Of a stretch of DNA of 64,000 nucleotides, positions 10,689 through 19,062 are shown piece after piece (positions within the stretch are counted from its first letter, which is position 1; each line of letters begins with the position of its first letter). Location: assembly GCF_022968135.1 (NCBI RefSeq), contig NZ_JALJRA010000005.1:124001-188000 (forward strand). Reading direction: 5' to 3'. The stretch comes from Pseudorhizobium tarimense (lineage in GTDB: Bacteria; Pseudomonadota; Alphaproteobacteria; Rhizobiales; Rhizobiaceae). The translations under genes and the position numbers were made by a program. The notes beneath the pieces are model-generated. The model ran no database searches and was not told the origin of the DNA. It saw only the letters and a list, made by a program, of their open reading frames with translations.

Positions 10689-11323
10689 CGGCTAGCCTCC
10701 CGAATCTCAATCGCAAGCTTTCGTGCTGCGGCTTGCGGATCTGTCGTTCCGCAGATGGCGGAGACGACGGCCAGCCCGTCTGCGCCTGCCGCCAGAACCT
10801 GTGCGGCATGCCCTTCTTTGAGACCGCCAATGGCAACAGTCGGTACGGGTACGGCTCGAGCGATACGCGCCAGACCATCGAAACCGATGGGCGTCTTGTG
10901 ATCGAGCTTCGTTCTGGTGGCGAAGACGGGTCCTACGCCGACGTAGTCCACAAGCTGCGGATCGACAGCCTGCGCAAGTTCGACGGTTCCTACTGAGAGG
11001 CCAAGGATCATGCCGGCGGGAATCTGGCGACGAACCTCGGTCACCCCAAGATCGCCCTGGCCGACATGGAGACCTTCTGCGGAAATGGCGATGGCTGCCT
11101 CGACATCGTCGTTGACGATCAGCGGAACGCCGGTGCCGGCAAGGGCGCTTTTCAGCGCCAGTCCACATTCGATCATGGCGTTCGTATCCGCCTGCTTGTC
11201 GCGTAGCTGCACCACGGTCGCTCCGCCGGCTACCGCCAGCCTCGCAGTTTCGACCATTCCGATTGAGCTGCAGAGGAATGGGTCAAGAACGAGATAAAGG
11301 GAAAGATCCAGGCTTCTTCTCAC
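10685..11323 (-). CDS. thiE: Thiamine phosphate synthase
   Basis: A 212-residue TIM-barrel enzyme joining HMP-PP and hydroxyethylthiazole phosphate to thiamine phosphate. Visible motifs are VVQLRDKQAD (pyrophosphate and Mg binding), LIVNDDVEAAI, GLHVGQGDLG and VGVGPVFATRTK. Length is typical. It overlaps thiM and thiD by four bases on either side, so the three salvage enzymes are translated as a coupled set. Confidence 0.95.
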   Translation of the reverse strand: MRRSLDLSLYLVLDPFLCSSIGMVETARLAVAGGATVVQLRDKQADTNAMIECGLALKSALAGTGVPLIVNDDVEAAIAISAEGLHVGQGDLGVTEVRRQIPAGMILGLSVGTVELAQAVDPQLVDYVGVGPVFATRTKLDHKTPIGFDGLARIARAVPVPTVAIGGLKEGHAAQVLAAGADGLAVVSAICGTTDPQAAARKLAIEIREASR

Positions 11324-12126
11324 AGCACTTTCACCCGAAGATTGGAAACAAACTGGACGCTATCGATCGCATGCAGTGCATCAAGAAAAAGAGGTTGAAA
11401 GGAGCCGGGCCCTTGGGCGCGTCTGCCGACGTCCTCGCCGCAGACCGCGAAGAGCCCGAGTGCGGTGACAGTTGCTTCGAGTGGTTGGCCGGGAGCCACC
11501 GCGACACAGGCACCGACGAGACAGGTGAGGGCGCAGCCAATGGCGGTCACTTTCGGCATAACGGGGGAGCCTCCCTCGATATCGATCGAACGAGCGCCGT
11601 CAGTGACAAAATCGACGTCTCCGGTGACCGCGACGATGCAATGCTGACGCTGCGCCAATGCGGTCGCTGCGGCCTGTGCCGACCGGGCGCTGTCACCGCT
11701 GTCGACGCCCTGTCCCCTCGCGGTCTCCCCGGCCAGCGCCATTATCTCCGAGGCGTTGCCCCGAACGATTGTCGGGTTTAGCGCTATCAGTTCGGCAATT
11801 GCTTTGCGGCGGAAGCCCGTCGCGTAGTGAGCGACTGGATCGAGCACCCAAGGAATTCCGGCCGCCGTCGCAGCACGGGCCGCCTCGCGCATGCCGGCGA
11901 CGCCGCCCGCCCACAGAGTGCCGATGTTTATGGTGACTGCGCCAGCAAGTCCCGCGAACTCGCCGGCCTCTTCTTCGGCACTCACCATGGCCGGGGAGGC
12001 GCCGGCGGCCAGCAGCACGTTGGCGGCGATGTTCATCGCGACATCATTGGTGATGCATTGCACCAGAGGGTTTTTCTGGCGCATTGCTGAAAGAATGTCA
12101 CCGCAGGGAAGAGAAGTATCGGTCAA
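11320..12126 (-). CDS. thiM: Hydroxyethylthiazole kinase
   Basis: A 268-residue kinase phosphorylating the thiazole moiety of thiamine for salvage. It shows the family opening NPLVQCITNDVAMNIAANVLLAAGASPAMV (read in parts), the VLDPVAHYATGFR block and a C-terminal glycine-rich segment (KVTAIGCALTCLVGA). The gene is the first of thiMED, directly downstream of a TPP riboswitch. No de novo gene (thiC, thiG) is present here, so this is a salvage operon. Confidence 0.95.
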   Translation of the reverse strand: MTDTSLPCGDILSAMRQKNPLVQCITNDVAMNIAANVLLAAGASPAMVSAEEEAGEFAGLAGAVTINIGTLWAGGVAGMREAARAATAAGIPWVLDPVAHYATGFRRKAIAELIALNPTIVRGNASEIMALAGETARGQGVDSGDSARSAQAAATALAQRQHCIVAVTGDVDFVTDGARSIDIEGGSPVMPKVTAIGCALTCLVGACVAVAPGQPLEATVTALGLFAVCGEDVGRRAQGPGSFQPLFLDALHAIDSVQFVSNLRVKVL

Positions 12127-12177
12127 GGCTCGCCCTTTCGGCGGGGCGGCCGGAGACGCTACTGATCCGCGTCTTCA

Positions 12178-12262
12178 CGACTCCCTCCGCCAGCATGATC
12201 TGGTTCAGGTTCAAAGGGTGCTTCTCAGCCCGCAGTCGCGGACGCCCCTGTCACCGCGTACC
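12178..12262 (-). promoter_or_regulatory. TPP riboswitch (THI element)
   Basis: Read on the minus strand, this stretch contains the conserved THI-box landmarks in order. The GGGGCGTCC arm comes first, then CTGAGA (about 12222-12227), then ACCCTTTGAACCTGATC (about 12203-12219), then CATGCTGGCGGAGGGA. These match the TPP-sensing aptamer. It ends about 50 bases before the thiM ATG, which suits control of thiMED by thiamine pyrophosphate. Whether it acts on transcription or translation cannot be decided by eye. Confidence 0.92.
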
Positions 12263-12312
12263 TTACAGGAAAGACGACGGATGTCATGGCCCAATCGTGG
12301 ATTTGGTGACCT

Positions 12313-13998
12313 CTACCTGACGCGCAGATCGGAATGCATGGCAAAGGCTTCATAAGGCTGCAAAGTTACCTCCTCGCCAATGGCTTGCACCATGTCGTAA
12401 TTGCTTATCAGGCAGCGTCCGGACGACTGAAGCTCGTTTGGCATCGTCACAGTGACCACCTCCGCCCGGAAGTTCGCGACGACCACGATACGTTCCTGCT
12501 CCAGCGTACGACTGTAGACGAATACGTCCGGGTGTCGGTCCAGCCACGAGTGATATTGACCATAGACGATCACCTCATGCTGCTTTCGCAGCTCCACGAG
12601 GCGCCGATAGTGGTTCCAGATCGACCGATCGTCGCCAATCTGTAGCTCTGCATTCAGCGTCGTGTAGTTGGGATTCACTTCGATCCACGGGGCGCCGGTG
12701 GTGAAGCCGCCGTTTGGCGTTGCATCCCATTGCATGGGGGTGCGGGCATTGTCACGCCCGCTCTCGTTGGCGCCCTTGATGAAATCCTCCGGCGACAGCC
12801 CCGCCTCTAGGTGCAGTCGGTGCATGTTGAGCGTCTCGATGTCCTTATATTGGTCGATCGAGACAAATGGCACGTTCGTCATGCCGATCTCCTCTCCCTG
12901 ATAGATAAAGGGCGTGCCCTTCATCAGGTGGAGGACCGTCGCCAGCATCTTTGCGGATTCGACGTGGTAGCCAGTCGTATTCCCATAGCGGGAGACGGCT
13001 CTGGGAAGGTCGTGGTTGCCCCAGAACAGCGTGTTCCAGCCGTCGTCCGCAAGCGCCAGCTGCCATTTTGCGAAGACGGCCTTCAAGGCAACGAGGTCGA
13101 GCGGCTTCGGCCGCCACTTGCCGTAGGTCTCATCCCAAGCCTGCGTGACATGCTCGAACTGAAAGACCATGGAAAGCTCGTTCCGGTCATGGGCAGAGTA
13201 GAGCAGCGCCGAGGCCGGAGTGGCGCTCCACGCTTCCCCGACCGTCAGCACGTCGCGGCTGCCGAAGGTTTCGCGGTTCATCTCCTGCAGGTAATCGTGG
13301 AGATGTGGCCCGTCGCTGGTGATGCCGGCATCCACCTGCTTGCCGATCAGGTCGATAACGTCCATGCGGAACCCGGCAATGCCGCGGTCCAGCCACCAGT
13401 TCATCATCCGGTAGACCTCTGCTCGCACCAATGGGTTTTCCCAGTTGAGGTCAGGCTGGCGGCGGGAGAAAAGGTGCAGATAGTATTGGCCTGTCTGCGG
13501 GTCGAGCGTCCATGCCGGTCCTCCGAAGGATGAGGTAAGGGTATTAGGTACGCCGCCGTCAGGCGATGGGTCGCGCCAGACATAGTAGTCGCGGTAGGGG
13601 TTATCTCTCGACTTTCGCGCCTCCCGGAACCACGGATGTTCGTCCGAGGTGTGGTTTACGACCAAATCGAGTAAGATGCCAATGCCGCGCTTCCGCGCCT
13701 CCGACACCAGCCGGTCGAAGTCTGCAAGCGTTCCAAACTCCGCGGCGATTCCTTGGTAGTCGGAGATATCGTAGCCGTTGTCATCCATCGGAGAGGTGAA
13801 GATCGGCGAAAGCCATATCACCGTTATGCCGAGCGACTGCAGGTAATCGAGTTTTGACACGATGCCGGGGATATCCCCGGCACCGTCGCCATTGCTGTCG
13901 CAGAAGCTTCGGGGATAGATCTGATAAACGGTGGCGCTGTGCCACCATTTGCGATCGCTGGAAGGTGTGGTCAGCGGCTGGATCGCGGGGTGACTCAT
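12313..13998 (-). CDS. GH13 alpha-glucosidase
   Basis: A 561-residue alpha-amylase-family (GH13) glucosidase, probably cleaving alpha-1,4 or alpha-1,6 glucosidic di- and oligosaccharides in the cytoplasm, as no signal peptide is seen. Conserved regions are DLVVNHTSDEHPWF (region I), GFRMDVIDLIGK with the Asp nucleophile (region II), VGEAWSA with the acid/base Glu (region III) and WGNHDLPRAVSRYG (region IV). The ATG at 13998 follows GGAGCAAGAG and fits the family N-terminus (WWHSATVYQIYPRSF); the frame remains open to 14094. No sugar transporter lies beside it. Confidence 0.9.
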   Translation of the reverse strand: MSHPAIQPLTTPSSDRKWWHSATVYQIYPRSFCDSNGDGAGDIPGIVSKLDYLQSLGITVIWLSPIFTSPMDDNGYDISDYQGIAAEFGTLADFDRLVSEARKRGIGILLDLVVNHTSDEHPWFREARKSRDNPYRDYYVWRDPSPDGGVPNTLTSSFGGPAWTLDPQTGQYYLHLFSRRQPDLNWENPLVRAEVYRMMNWWLDRGIAGFRMDVIDLIGKQVDAGITSDGPHLHDYLQEMNRETFGSRDVLTVGEAWSATPASALLYSAHDRNELSMVFQFEHVTQAWDETYGKWRPKPLDLVALKAVFAKWQLALADDGWNTLFWGNHDLPRAVSRYGNTTGYHVESAKMLATVLHLMKGTPFIYQGEEIGMTNVPFVSIDQYKDIETLNMHRLHLEAGLSPEDFIKGANESGRDNARTPMQWDATPNGGFTTGAPWIEVNPNYTTLNAELQIGDDRSIWNHYRRLVELRKQHEVIVYGQYHSWLDRHPDVFVYSRTLEQERIVVVANFRAEVVTVTMPNELQSSGRCLISNYDMVQAIGEEVTLQPYEAFAMHSDLRVR

Positions 13999-14121
13999 CT
14001 CTTGCTCCGGGGGCCATCGTTGCCTGTCGAACGCGCTAGTGAGAAGCGCGGTTCCCGCGTTCCGGAACATCAAACGTCGCCAATGGTTAGCCAAACAGAG
14101 TGCTCAACCAAGGAGGTTCAG

Positions 14122-14307
14122 ATGAACAGCAAGCTGCCGCCCGTTCCGGAAGAGAACCGCAGCCACAAGGGGCCCGGCGAGCCTGCCACAGCGAACAGCT
14201 CGGAGGGCCGGGGCGTTGATCCGGGCGACAAGAACTTCGATACGCAAGGCCGCCAAGGCAACATCAAGGTCAATACGACCAATCAAGGCTATCAGCAGGA
14301 CCGCTAA
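14122..14307 (+). CDS. Small hydrophilic rhizobial protein, function unknown
   Basis: A 61-residue, strongly hydrophilic protein rich in Gly, Asn, Pro and Gln, with no hydrophobic segment. The ATG follows a near-perfect AAGGAGG at ideal spacing. The C-terminal end (QGRQGNIKVNTTNQGYQQDR) resembles short conserved hypothetical proteins common in Rhizobiaceae. The composition suggests an unstructured, possibly stress-related protein, but no function can be given. It starts 123 bases from the divergent glucosidase gene. Confidence 0.75.
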   Translation: MNSKLPPVPEENRSHKGPGEPATANSSEGRGVDPGDKNFDTQGRQGNIKVNTTNQGYQQDR

Positions 14308-14361
14308 CAGGGCCGCGCATCAGCTGAGAGGCTCGTCGTAAAAGCGATGGGTCTCTCGGCT

Positions 14362-15591
14362 TCAGTCTTCAAGCCTCGCGTTTGAGAGTGTCGTCCATTT
14401 CTGCTTCATCGGATCCTGGAAGACCACTCGATCCCGACCCTGCTGTTTGGCTTGGTAGAGCGCTCGATCTGCGTGCCGAAGCAGTGTGTCTACGGTGGTC
14501 GTGGGATCAGGGCAAAGGGTCGCTACTCCCACACTGATCGTCTGACGATCAGGTTTGCCAGGGACGTGCGACAGATCCTTCAGCTTCACGGAGAGTCGCG
14601 CCTGTTCGGCCACACGCATCACGAGATCGGGAGAAGCTTCCGGCATGACAACAGCGAATTCTTCGCCACCATAGCGAGCCACAAGGCTGCCTTCGCCCCA
14701 GTTGCACGCCGCCAGCACCTCGGCGACTGCTTTGAGGCAGATGTCGCCTGCCTGGTGACCGTAGGTGTCGTTGAATCTTTTGAATTGATCAACGTCGATG
14801 AGCAGCAGCGACAGCGTCTGACCTCGCTCGAGAGACGAAACCAGCTCAGCCTGCAGCTTGCGATCGAGTTCACGTCTGTTTGCCAAGCCCGTCAGGGAAT
14901 CGGTCGTCGCCAGCTTCACGAGTTTCGCATTCGCGGTTTCCAACTCCCCGTTCTTTTCGAGGAGCTGTTCCAGAAGGGTATCAGAAAGCCGTTCCGCCCT
15001 CAGTTGCCGCAGCCGCAGTTTCGTCATCATGGCGATGAAGGACGTGAGAAATCCTATGTAGACGACCGCGGCGGGTGCGAGCAGGTAAGTCCCGTCCGCG
15101 ATCGCGGCAGCACTCATTGGACAAAGTACGAGAAGCAGGTTCAGAACGGCGACGCCCGGCATCATGTAGGCACGACCCGCAACGCCCTGTACGATGGCGC
15201 AGGCCGATCCGATAGCAAGCAGCTGCGTGCCGTGAGGCATGCCGTTGAGGAGCAGGCTTCCCGCTGCTCCATAGCTCGCGCCTGAGAATAGAGAGCCTAG
15301 GACGAACCTGTGGATCCAGCTCCGGGTTACGGGACCCGGCGGTCGCCTGCCATATGCCCAGTGGAGCGACGCACGGACTACCAGCGACACCGTGAGGATA
15401 CAGGCAGCCAGAACCGCCGTATCATTCGCCCCGGCGATTGCTGCACTTAGAGCGGCAAGGGACATGCCCGCCGTCGCCGAAGCATGCGGCCGGACATTGA
15501 GCAGCTCCGCCAGCGTCTCCTGCTTGTGGTCGGAAGAAATAATGTCCGCGCCGGAAAAGTGGAACGGGTTCAACATCGGGAATGCAGACAT
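14362..15591 (-). CDS. Membrane-bound GGDEF diguanylate cyclase
   Basis: A 409-residue protein with about six hydrophobic segments (residues about 40-190), a short coiled coil (about 200-230) and a C-terminal GGDEF domain. The active site reads RYGGEEF, a functional variant. The substrate-site motif DVDQFKRFNDTYGHQAGD is intact, so it should make cyclic di-GMP from GTP. The inhibitory I-site RxxD expected five residues before GGEEF is absent (GEGS instead), so product feedback may be missing. No EAL domain is present. It is monocistronic. Confidence 0.9.
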   Translation of the reverse strand: MSAFPMLNPFHFSGADIISSDHKQETLAELLNVRPHASATAGMSLAALSAAIAGANDTAVLAACILTVSLVVRASLHWAYGRRPPGPVTRSWIHRFVLGSLFSGASYGAAGSLLLNGMPHGTQLLAIGSACAIVQGVAGRAYMMPGVAVLNLLLVLCPMSAAAIADGTYLLAPAAVVYIGFLTSFIAMMTKLRLRQLRAERLSDTLLEQLLEKNGELETANAKLVKLATTDSLTGLANRRELDRKLQAELVSSLERGQTLSLLLIDVDQFKRFNDTYGHQAGDICLKAVAEVLAACNWGEGSLVARYGGEEFAVVMPEASPDLVMRVAEQARLSVKLKDLSHVPGKPDRQTISVGVATLCPDPTTTVDTLLRHADRALYQAKQQGRDRVVFQDPMKQKWTTLSNARLED

Positions 15592-15763
15592 GGAAGGTAC
15601 TCCGCTACCCGCATTTTTAGCGAGGCCGTCTTAACGAGACGTAAGGAAGATTGCTCGCCTGCGCGCGTCTTTTTGCGATCTGCAAAACGAGCTCTCGCTG
15701 CCCGGGCGGCAAACGGTCGCACGGACACTTCAAGCTGGGAGTTCGCCGCCGAACTGCGGTTTG

Positions 15764-16546
15764 CTATCGCAGCAGGCTTTGGGCGCCGTCGACGAAGATC
15801 GGAACGCCGGTCACGTGGCGCGCTCGATGGGAGGCGAGGAACAGGATCACGTCGGCAACGTCCAAGGAGGAGCCAGCGGCGCCTTCGGTCAAGGGGATAT
15901 CCCCCTCCGGCCAGTCAACAGGCACGGCCGTCTCGTCCTCGTCGCGCAAGCTGGTATTGTCCTGTATCTCAGTGTCGATCTTGCCGGGGCAGACGGCGTT
16001 GATGCGGATCTTGTGGCGGCTCAACTCGACGGCCAGCTGCTGCACGATCGCAACCTGCGCCGCCTTGGTAGCGGAATAGGCCGTTGCTCCGGGCGAGGTG
16101 AACGTGCGGTTGCCGTTGATGGAAGAGACGATGATGATCGACCCGCCGCCATGCTCCTTCATGTGGGGGACAGTCGGGTGGAGGGTGAGGTAGGTGCCGC
16201 GCAGGTTGATGCGGATCGTCTTGTCCCACTCGTCCGGGGACAGGTCATCGATCGGCGCCCACACGCCGTTCACTCCGGCATTGGCGACCACCACGTCAAG
16301 GCGCCCGTAAGTCTCGATCAGTTTTGCAATGGCGGCACGCATGGCATCTTCATCGGCCACATCTGCTTCCAACGCCACCGCGCTGCCGCCTTCCGCCTCA
16401 ATTTCTGCGACCGTCTTGTCCAACTCGCTTTTCGTGCGCCCGAGGATGGCGACCTTTGCACCCTCGCGGGCAAAGGTTATGGCTGTCGCCTTGCCGATGC
16501 CGGAGCCTCCGCCGGTCACCAATGCCACACGTGCCTGAAGTTGCAT
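15764..16546 (-). CDS. SDR family oxidoreductase
   Basis: A 260-residue NAD(P)-dependent short-chain dehydrogenase. It has the cofactor motif TGGGSGIG (residues about 11-18), NAG (NAGVNG), the catalytic Ser in IIIVSSING, and YSATK holding catalytic Tyr and Lys. The C-terminal segment VTGVPIFVDGAQSLLR is standard. The substrate cannot be told; the region near EIQDNTSLRDEDE is longer than in fabG-type members. The following 172 bases before the cyclase gene hold nothing recognisable. Confidence 0.88.
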   Translation of the reverse strand: MQLQARVALVTGGGSGIGKATAITFAREGAKVAILGRTKSELDKTVAEIEAEGGSAVALEADVADEDAMRAAIAKLIETYGRLDVVVANAGVNGVWAPIDDLSPDEWDKTIRINLRGTYLTLHPTVPHMKEHGGGSIIIVSSINGNRTFTSPGATAYSATKAAQVAIVQQLAVELSRHKIRINAVCPGKIDTEIQDNTSLRDEDETAVPVDWPEGDIPLTEGAAGSSLDVADVILFLASHRARHVTGVPIFVDGAQSLLR

Positions 16547-16615
16547 CTAACCCTCTCCCATTATGGTATGTTCGCCATTCGTGGGCGGCAACGGGTGAGC
16601 AGAGGCAAGGTTCCT

Positions 16616-17029
16616 CTACCGGTCGTTCTCCAGAATGCGCAGCCCGATCCTGTATTTGCTGGCATCGACGCCCGAGACTTCGGCCTGGGCAAGATTGTCG
16701 GCCAGATCGGCCCGTTTGACCGAGCGGGCAAGCGAGTTGTCTGAGGCCCGCCGGACGAGCTCCGCATGCTCCTCGCCCGCGCGCTTCGTCAGGGCGTCAA
16801 CAGCTTGGACGACCTCTTCGGAAAAGCCTTCCTGCCGCAGGCGATCCAGCGTCCATTCCGGGGATTTCTCGACCACATCGTGCAGCCAGGCAACGATCGT
16901 CTCGTCCTCCCCTTCCACGCCAGCCGCGACGCGTGCAACATGATCTATTATCGGGCCCCCAGTCTTCTTGGTCTGGCCTTCATGCGCTTCGATCGCGATC
17001 CGTCGAGCCTTGTCAATGTCGCCGGTCAC
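16616..17029 (-). CDS. HD-domain protein, SpoT/RelA-hydrolase-like
   Basis: A 137-residue single-domain protein with the all-helical HD fold of ppGpp hydrolases. The first metal His is in IIDHVARVA, and the HD pair is in AWLHDVVEKSPEWT. In SpoT the HD pair is followed by an acidic ED pair; here it is EK, so hydrolysis of (p)ppGpp is uncertain. The following segment FSEEVVQAVDALTKR is typical of this small family. Its ATG overlaps the stop of the preceding GFA gene by four bases, forming a two-gene operon. Confidence 0.8.
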   Translation of the reverse strand: MTGDIDKARRIAIEAHEGQTKKTGGPIIDHVARVAAGVEGEDETIVAWLHDVVEKSPEWTLDRLRQEGFSEEVVQAVDALTKRAGEEHAELVRRASDNSLARSVKRADLADNLAQAEVSGVDASKYRIGLRILENDR

Positions 17030-17400
17030 GGACGATCCTCCTCAAACTGGGGGAGGTCCTTGATCGGGTGCAGCCAAGTCTCCCGTCGCTTTACCCACAG
17101 CTCATACTCAGGAGCCAGATCTGTGGGTGCCATATCGAAAGATCCGACGCGTATCTCCACTTCACCGTCGCCCGGGTTGAACAGGCGTGAGCCACAGCTG
17201 GGGCAGAACCCGCGCCCATTGAAGGTGGTGATTTCTCCGGAACTTTCGAATGCATGTGCGGGCCAGATGGCGAAGGTGACGAACGCCGAGCCACTTTCCT
17301 TGCGGCAATCGGCACAATGGCAAAGGCCGACCCTCAAGGGGGAGCCTTTGACCGAGTATCTGACATGGCCGCAGAGGCAGCTTCCCGACCGCGTGATCAT
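17026..17400 (-). CDS. GFA-family (glutathione-dependent formaldehyde-activating-like) protein
   Basis: A 124-residue zinc protein of the GFA/CENP-V fold. Cysteine motifs are SCLCG near residues 7-11, CHCADCRK near 27-34, and CPSCGSRLF near 64-72, which bind two zinc ions in this family. Most members have no proven reaction despite the name. The frame is open to 17514, but the family begins with the segment just before SCLCG, so I place the start at ATG 17400. It is coupled to the HD-domain gene downstream. Confidence 0.82.
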   Translation of the reverse strand: MITRSGSCLCGHVRYSVKGSPLRVGLCHCADCRKESGSAFVTFAIWPAHAFESSGEITTFNGRGFCPSCGSRLFNPGDGEVEIRVGSFDMAPTDLAPEYELWVKRRETWLHPIKDLPQFEEDRP

Positions 17401-17455
17401 CCAATTGAACCCCGACGGCTGCAGCGACGCAACGCGCCGCTGATCAAGGTTGACA

Positions 17456-17875
17456 TCAGGAAAGCACGATCTCGCCTTCGTCCATGCCATCCCAGTAGTG
17501 GAGTCGCGTGGCATCGACCCTAATCATGACGACGCCGGGCGTATCGATGCCGTTTTCGAACCACTTATCCAGATCCGCATTCCAGTGCTCCTTGAAGGCA
17601 TGCTTGTCGCGGATCACCTGTGCCTTGCCTTCCGCTGCGATCAGGAAGTGCTTGTGGCCCTGGTACGAGAGCGACACGTTCTGGTTGTTCTCGATCTCAC
17701 CGACCATGTGGGCGTTTTCCCACGTGAAGAAATAGGAATCGCCCTCGTAATCGACATCTCTGTTGTTGCTCATCGGGCGCGAGGCGATTGCGCCGTTGGC
17801 CGCATACGTCGAGAGCATGGTGATGTCGATATCGCGCATCGCCTTCGAGATTTCTTCCAGCGTCTTCTCGCCCAT
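17456..17875 (-). CDS. Pyridoxamine 5'-phosphate oxidase-like protein (general stress protein 26 type)
   Basis: A 139-residue split-barrel flavin-binding protein. Segments such as ASRPMSNN, GDSYFFTWENAHMVGEIENN and VSLSYQG are typical of the stress-protein-26 branch, which binds FMN or F420-like flavins but usually has no known substrate. The ATG at 17875 has GGAG nine bases upstream; a start at 17905 is also open. It is divergent from the small membrane gene at 18008. Confidence 0.82.
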   Translation of the reverse strand: MGEKTLEEISKAMRDIDITMLSTYAANGAIASRPMSNNRDVDYEGDSYFFTWENAHMVGEIENNQNVSLSYQGHKHFLIAAEGKAQVIRDKHAFKEHWNADLDKWFENGIDTPGVVMIRVDATRLHYWDGMDEGEIVLS

Positions 17876-18007
17876 GGGACAGGTCTCCGTTTCTTCTTCC
17901 ACCACAACGGCGACATGATCATTGCGTTCCGGCGCTCAGCATGCGGTGCAATTGAAACCGGCCGCCTTCTCGGACGTTGTCCGGACATTGAAACGGAGGA
18001 CGTAACC

Positions 18008-18166
18008 TTGGACATCATCCGCATACTCCTGGCCTTCTTACTTCCGCCGCTTGGCGTCTTTCTTCAGGTCGGCCTTGGACTTCATTTCTGGCTCAACATC
18101 CTGCTGACGCTCTTGGGATGGCTGCCGGGGATCATTCACGCGCTCTGGGTCATATTGAGAAAGTGA
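18008..18166 (+). CDS. YqaE/Pmp3-family small membrane protein, TTG start
   Basis: A 52-residue protein made of two hydrophobic helices, with the Pmp3/YqaE signature: LLAFLLPPLGVFLQVG then WLNILLTLLGWLPGIIHALWV. Relatives are small membrane proteins linked to salt and pH stress. No ATG is available, but a TTG at 18008 has GGAGG eight bases upstream and starts at the family N-terminus, so I take it as the start. Confidence 0.85.
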   Translation: MDIIRILLAFLLPPLGVFLQVGLGLHFWLNILLTLLGWLPGIIHALWVILRK

Positions 18167-18269
18167 TCGACGCTGCGCAGCTTCACCGAGATGTGAAGCT
18201 TCCTGCGCGGCCGCTGGATGCCAGGCGCTCATCATGTGGTAGCATGACCTCCGTTGCTAGGAGGTGGTC

Positions 18270-19043
18270 ATGCTTGCTGCCCTTGCCATGCTTCTCAGTG
18301 TTTCGTCGGCACCTTCTCTGTTTGCCCAGGCATCTTCCACCGAAGTGGATGTGGAGCTGGTGCTGGCCGTCGATGTATCGCGATCGATGGATTACGAAGA
18401 GGTTCGCATCCAGCGGGAGGGGTATGTTTCGGCCCTTCGCCATCCGGACTTCATCAATGCAGTCCGCAACGGGCTGATCGGCAAGATCGCTCTCAGCTAT
18501 TACGAATGGGCGGGGAGGATCGACGAGTCGTCCATCATCGACTGGCAAGTGATCGAGACCGAGGCAGACGCGCAGGCGTTTGCGGCCAAGCTGGAGGCTC
18601 GTCCGATTTCGACCCAGCGCCGCACCTCCATATCCGCGGCGATCGCCGAGGGCGCCACGCGGCTTGCATCAAACCAGTTTCGCGGGATGCGACATGTTAT
18701 CGATGTGTCGGGGGACGGTCCCAACAACATTGGCGATCCTGTGGCGCCGGTGCGGGACAAGGCGGTCGATGCGGGCATCATCATCAATGGTCTGGCGATC
18801 ATGCTGCGTCCTTCCGGAGGGCCGATCCCGCTCGACGATTACTATGGCGACTGCGTGATTGGCGGACCGGGCTCCTTTGTGCTCCCTGTCCACGATATCG
18901 AGGACTTTGCGGTCGCTGTGCGCCGAAAGCTCGTTCTGGAAGTCAGCGGCAGGACGCCAGAGCCACGTGTTCGTCCGGTTGCGGAAGAGGCGGCTGACTG
19001 CATGGCAGGCGAGAGGCAGTGGCAGAACTTCCTGGATCGCTGA
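18270..19043 (+). CDS. DUF1194 (VWA-like) secreted protein
   Basis: A 257-residue protein with a signal peptide (residues 1-20, ending FAQA) followed by a von Willebrand A-like domain of the DUF1194 family. The metal-site-like motif is LAVDVSRSMDYEE (DxSxS pattern). Also visible are IDVSGDGPNN and two cysteines near the C-terminal half (YGDCVIGGPGSF, AADCMAG) that could form a disulfide. Likely periplasmic; role unknown. An AGGAGG lies five bases before ATG 18270; a GTG at 18264 is an alternative. Confidence 0.85.
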   Translation: MLAALAMLLSVSSAPSLFAQASSTEVDVELVLAVDVSRSMDYEEVRIQREGYVSALRHPDFINAVRNGLIGKIALSYYEWAGRIDESSIIDWQVIETEADAQAFAAKLEARPISTQRRTSISAAIAEGATRLASNQFRGMRHVIDVSGDGPNNIGDPVAPVRDKAVDAGIIINGLAIMLRPSGGPIPLDDYYGDCVIGGPGSFVLPVHDIEDFAVAVRRKLVLEVSGRTPEPRVRPVAEEAADCMAGERQWQNFLDR

Positions 19044-19062
19044 GGAAGCTATAGGGCCCGCA

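Noticed and set aside
16616..17029. HD-domain protein as a toxin or defence hydrolase
   Set aside because: It sits in an ordinary two-gene operon with a GFA protein, with no antitoxin or defence neighbours.
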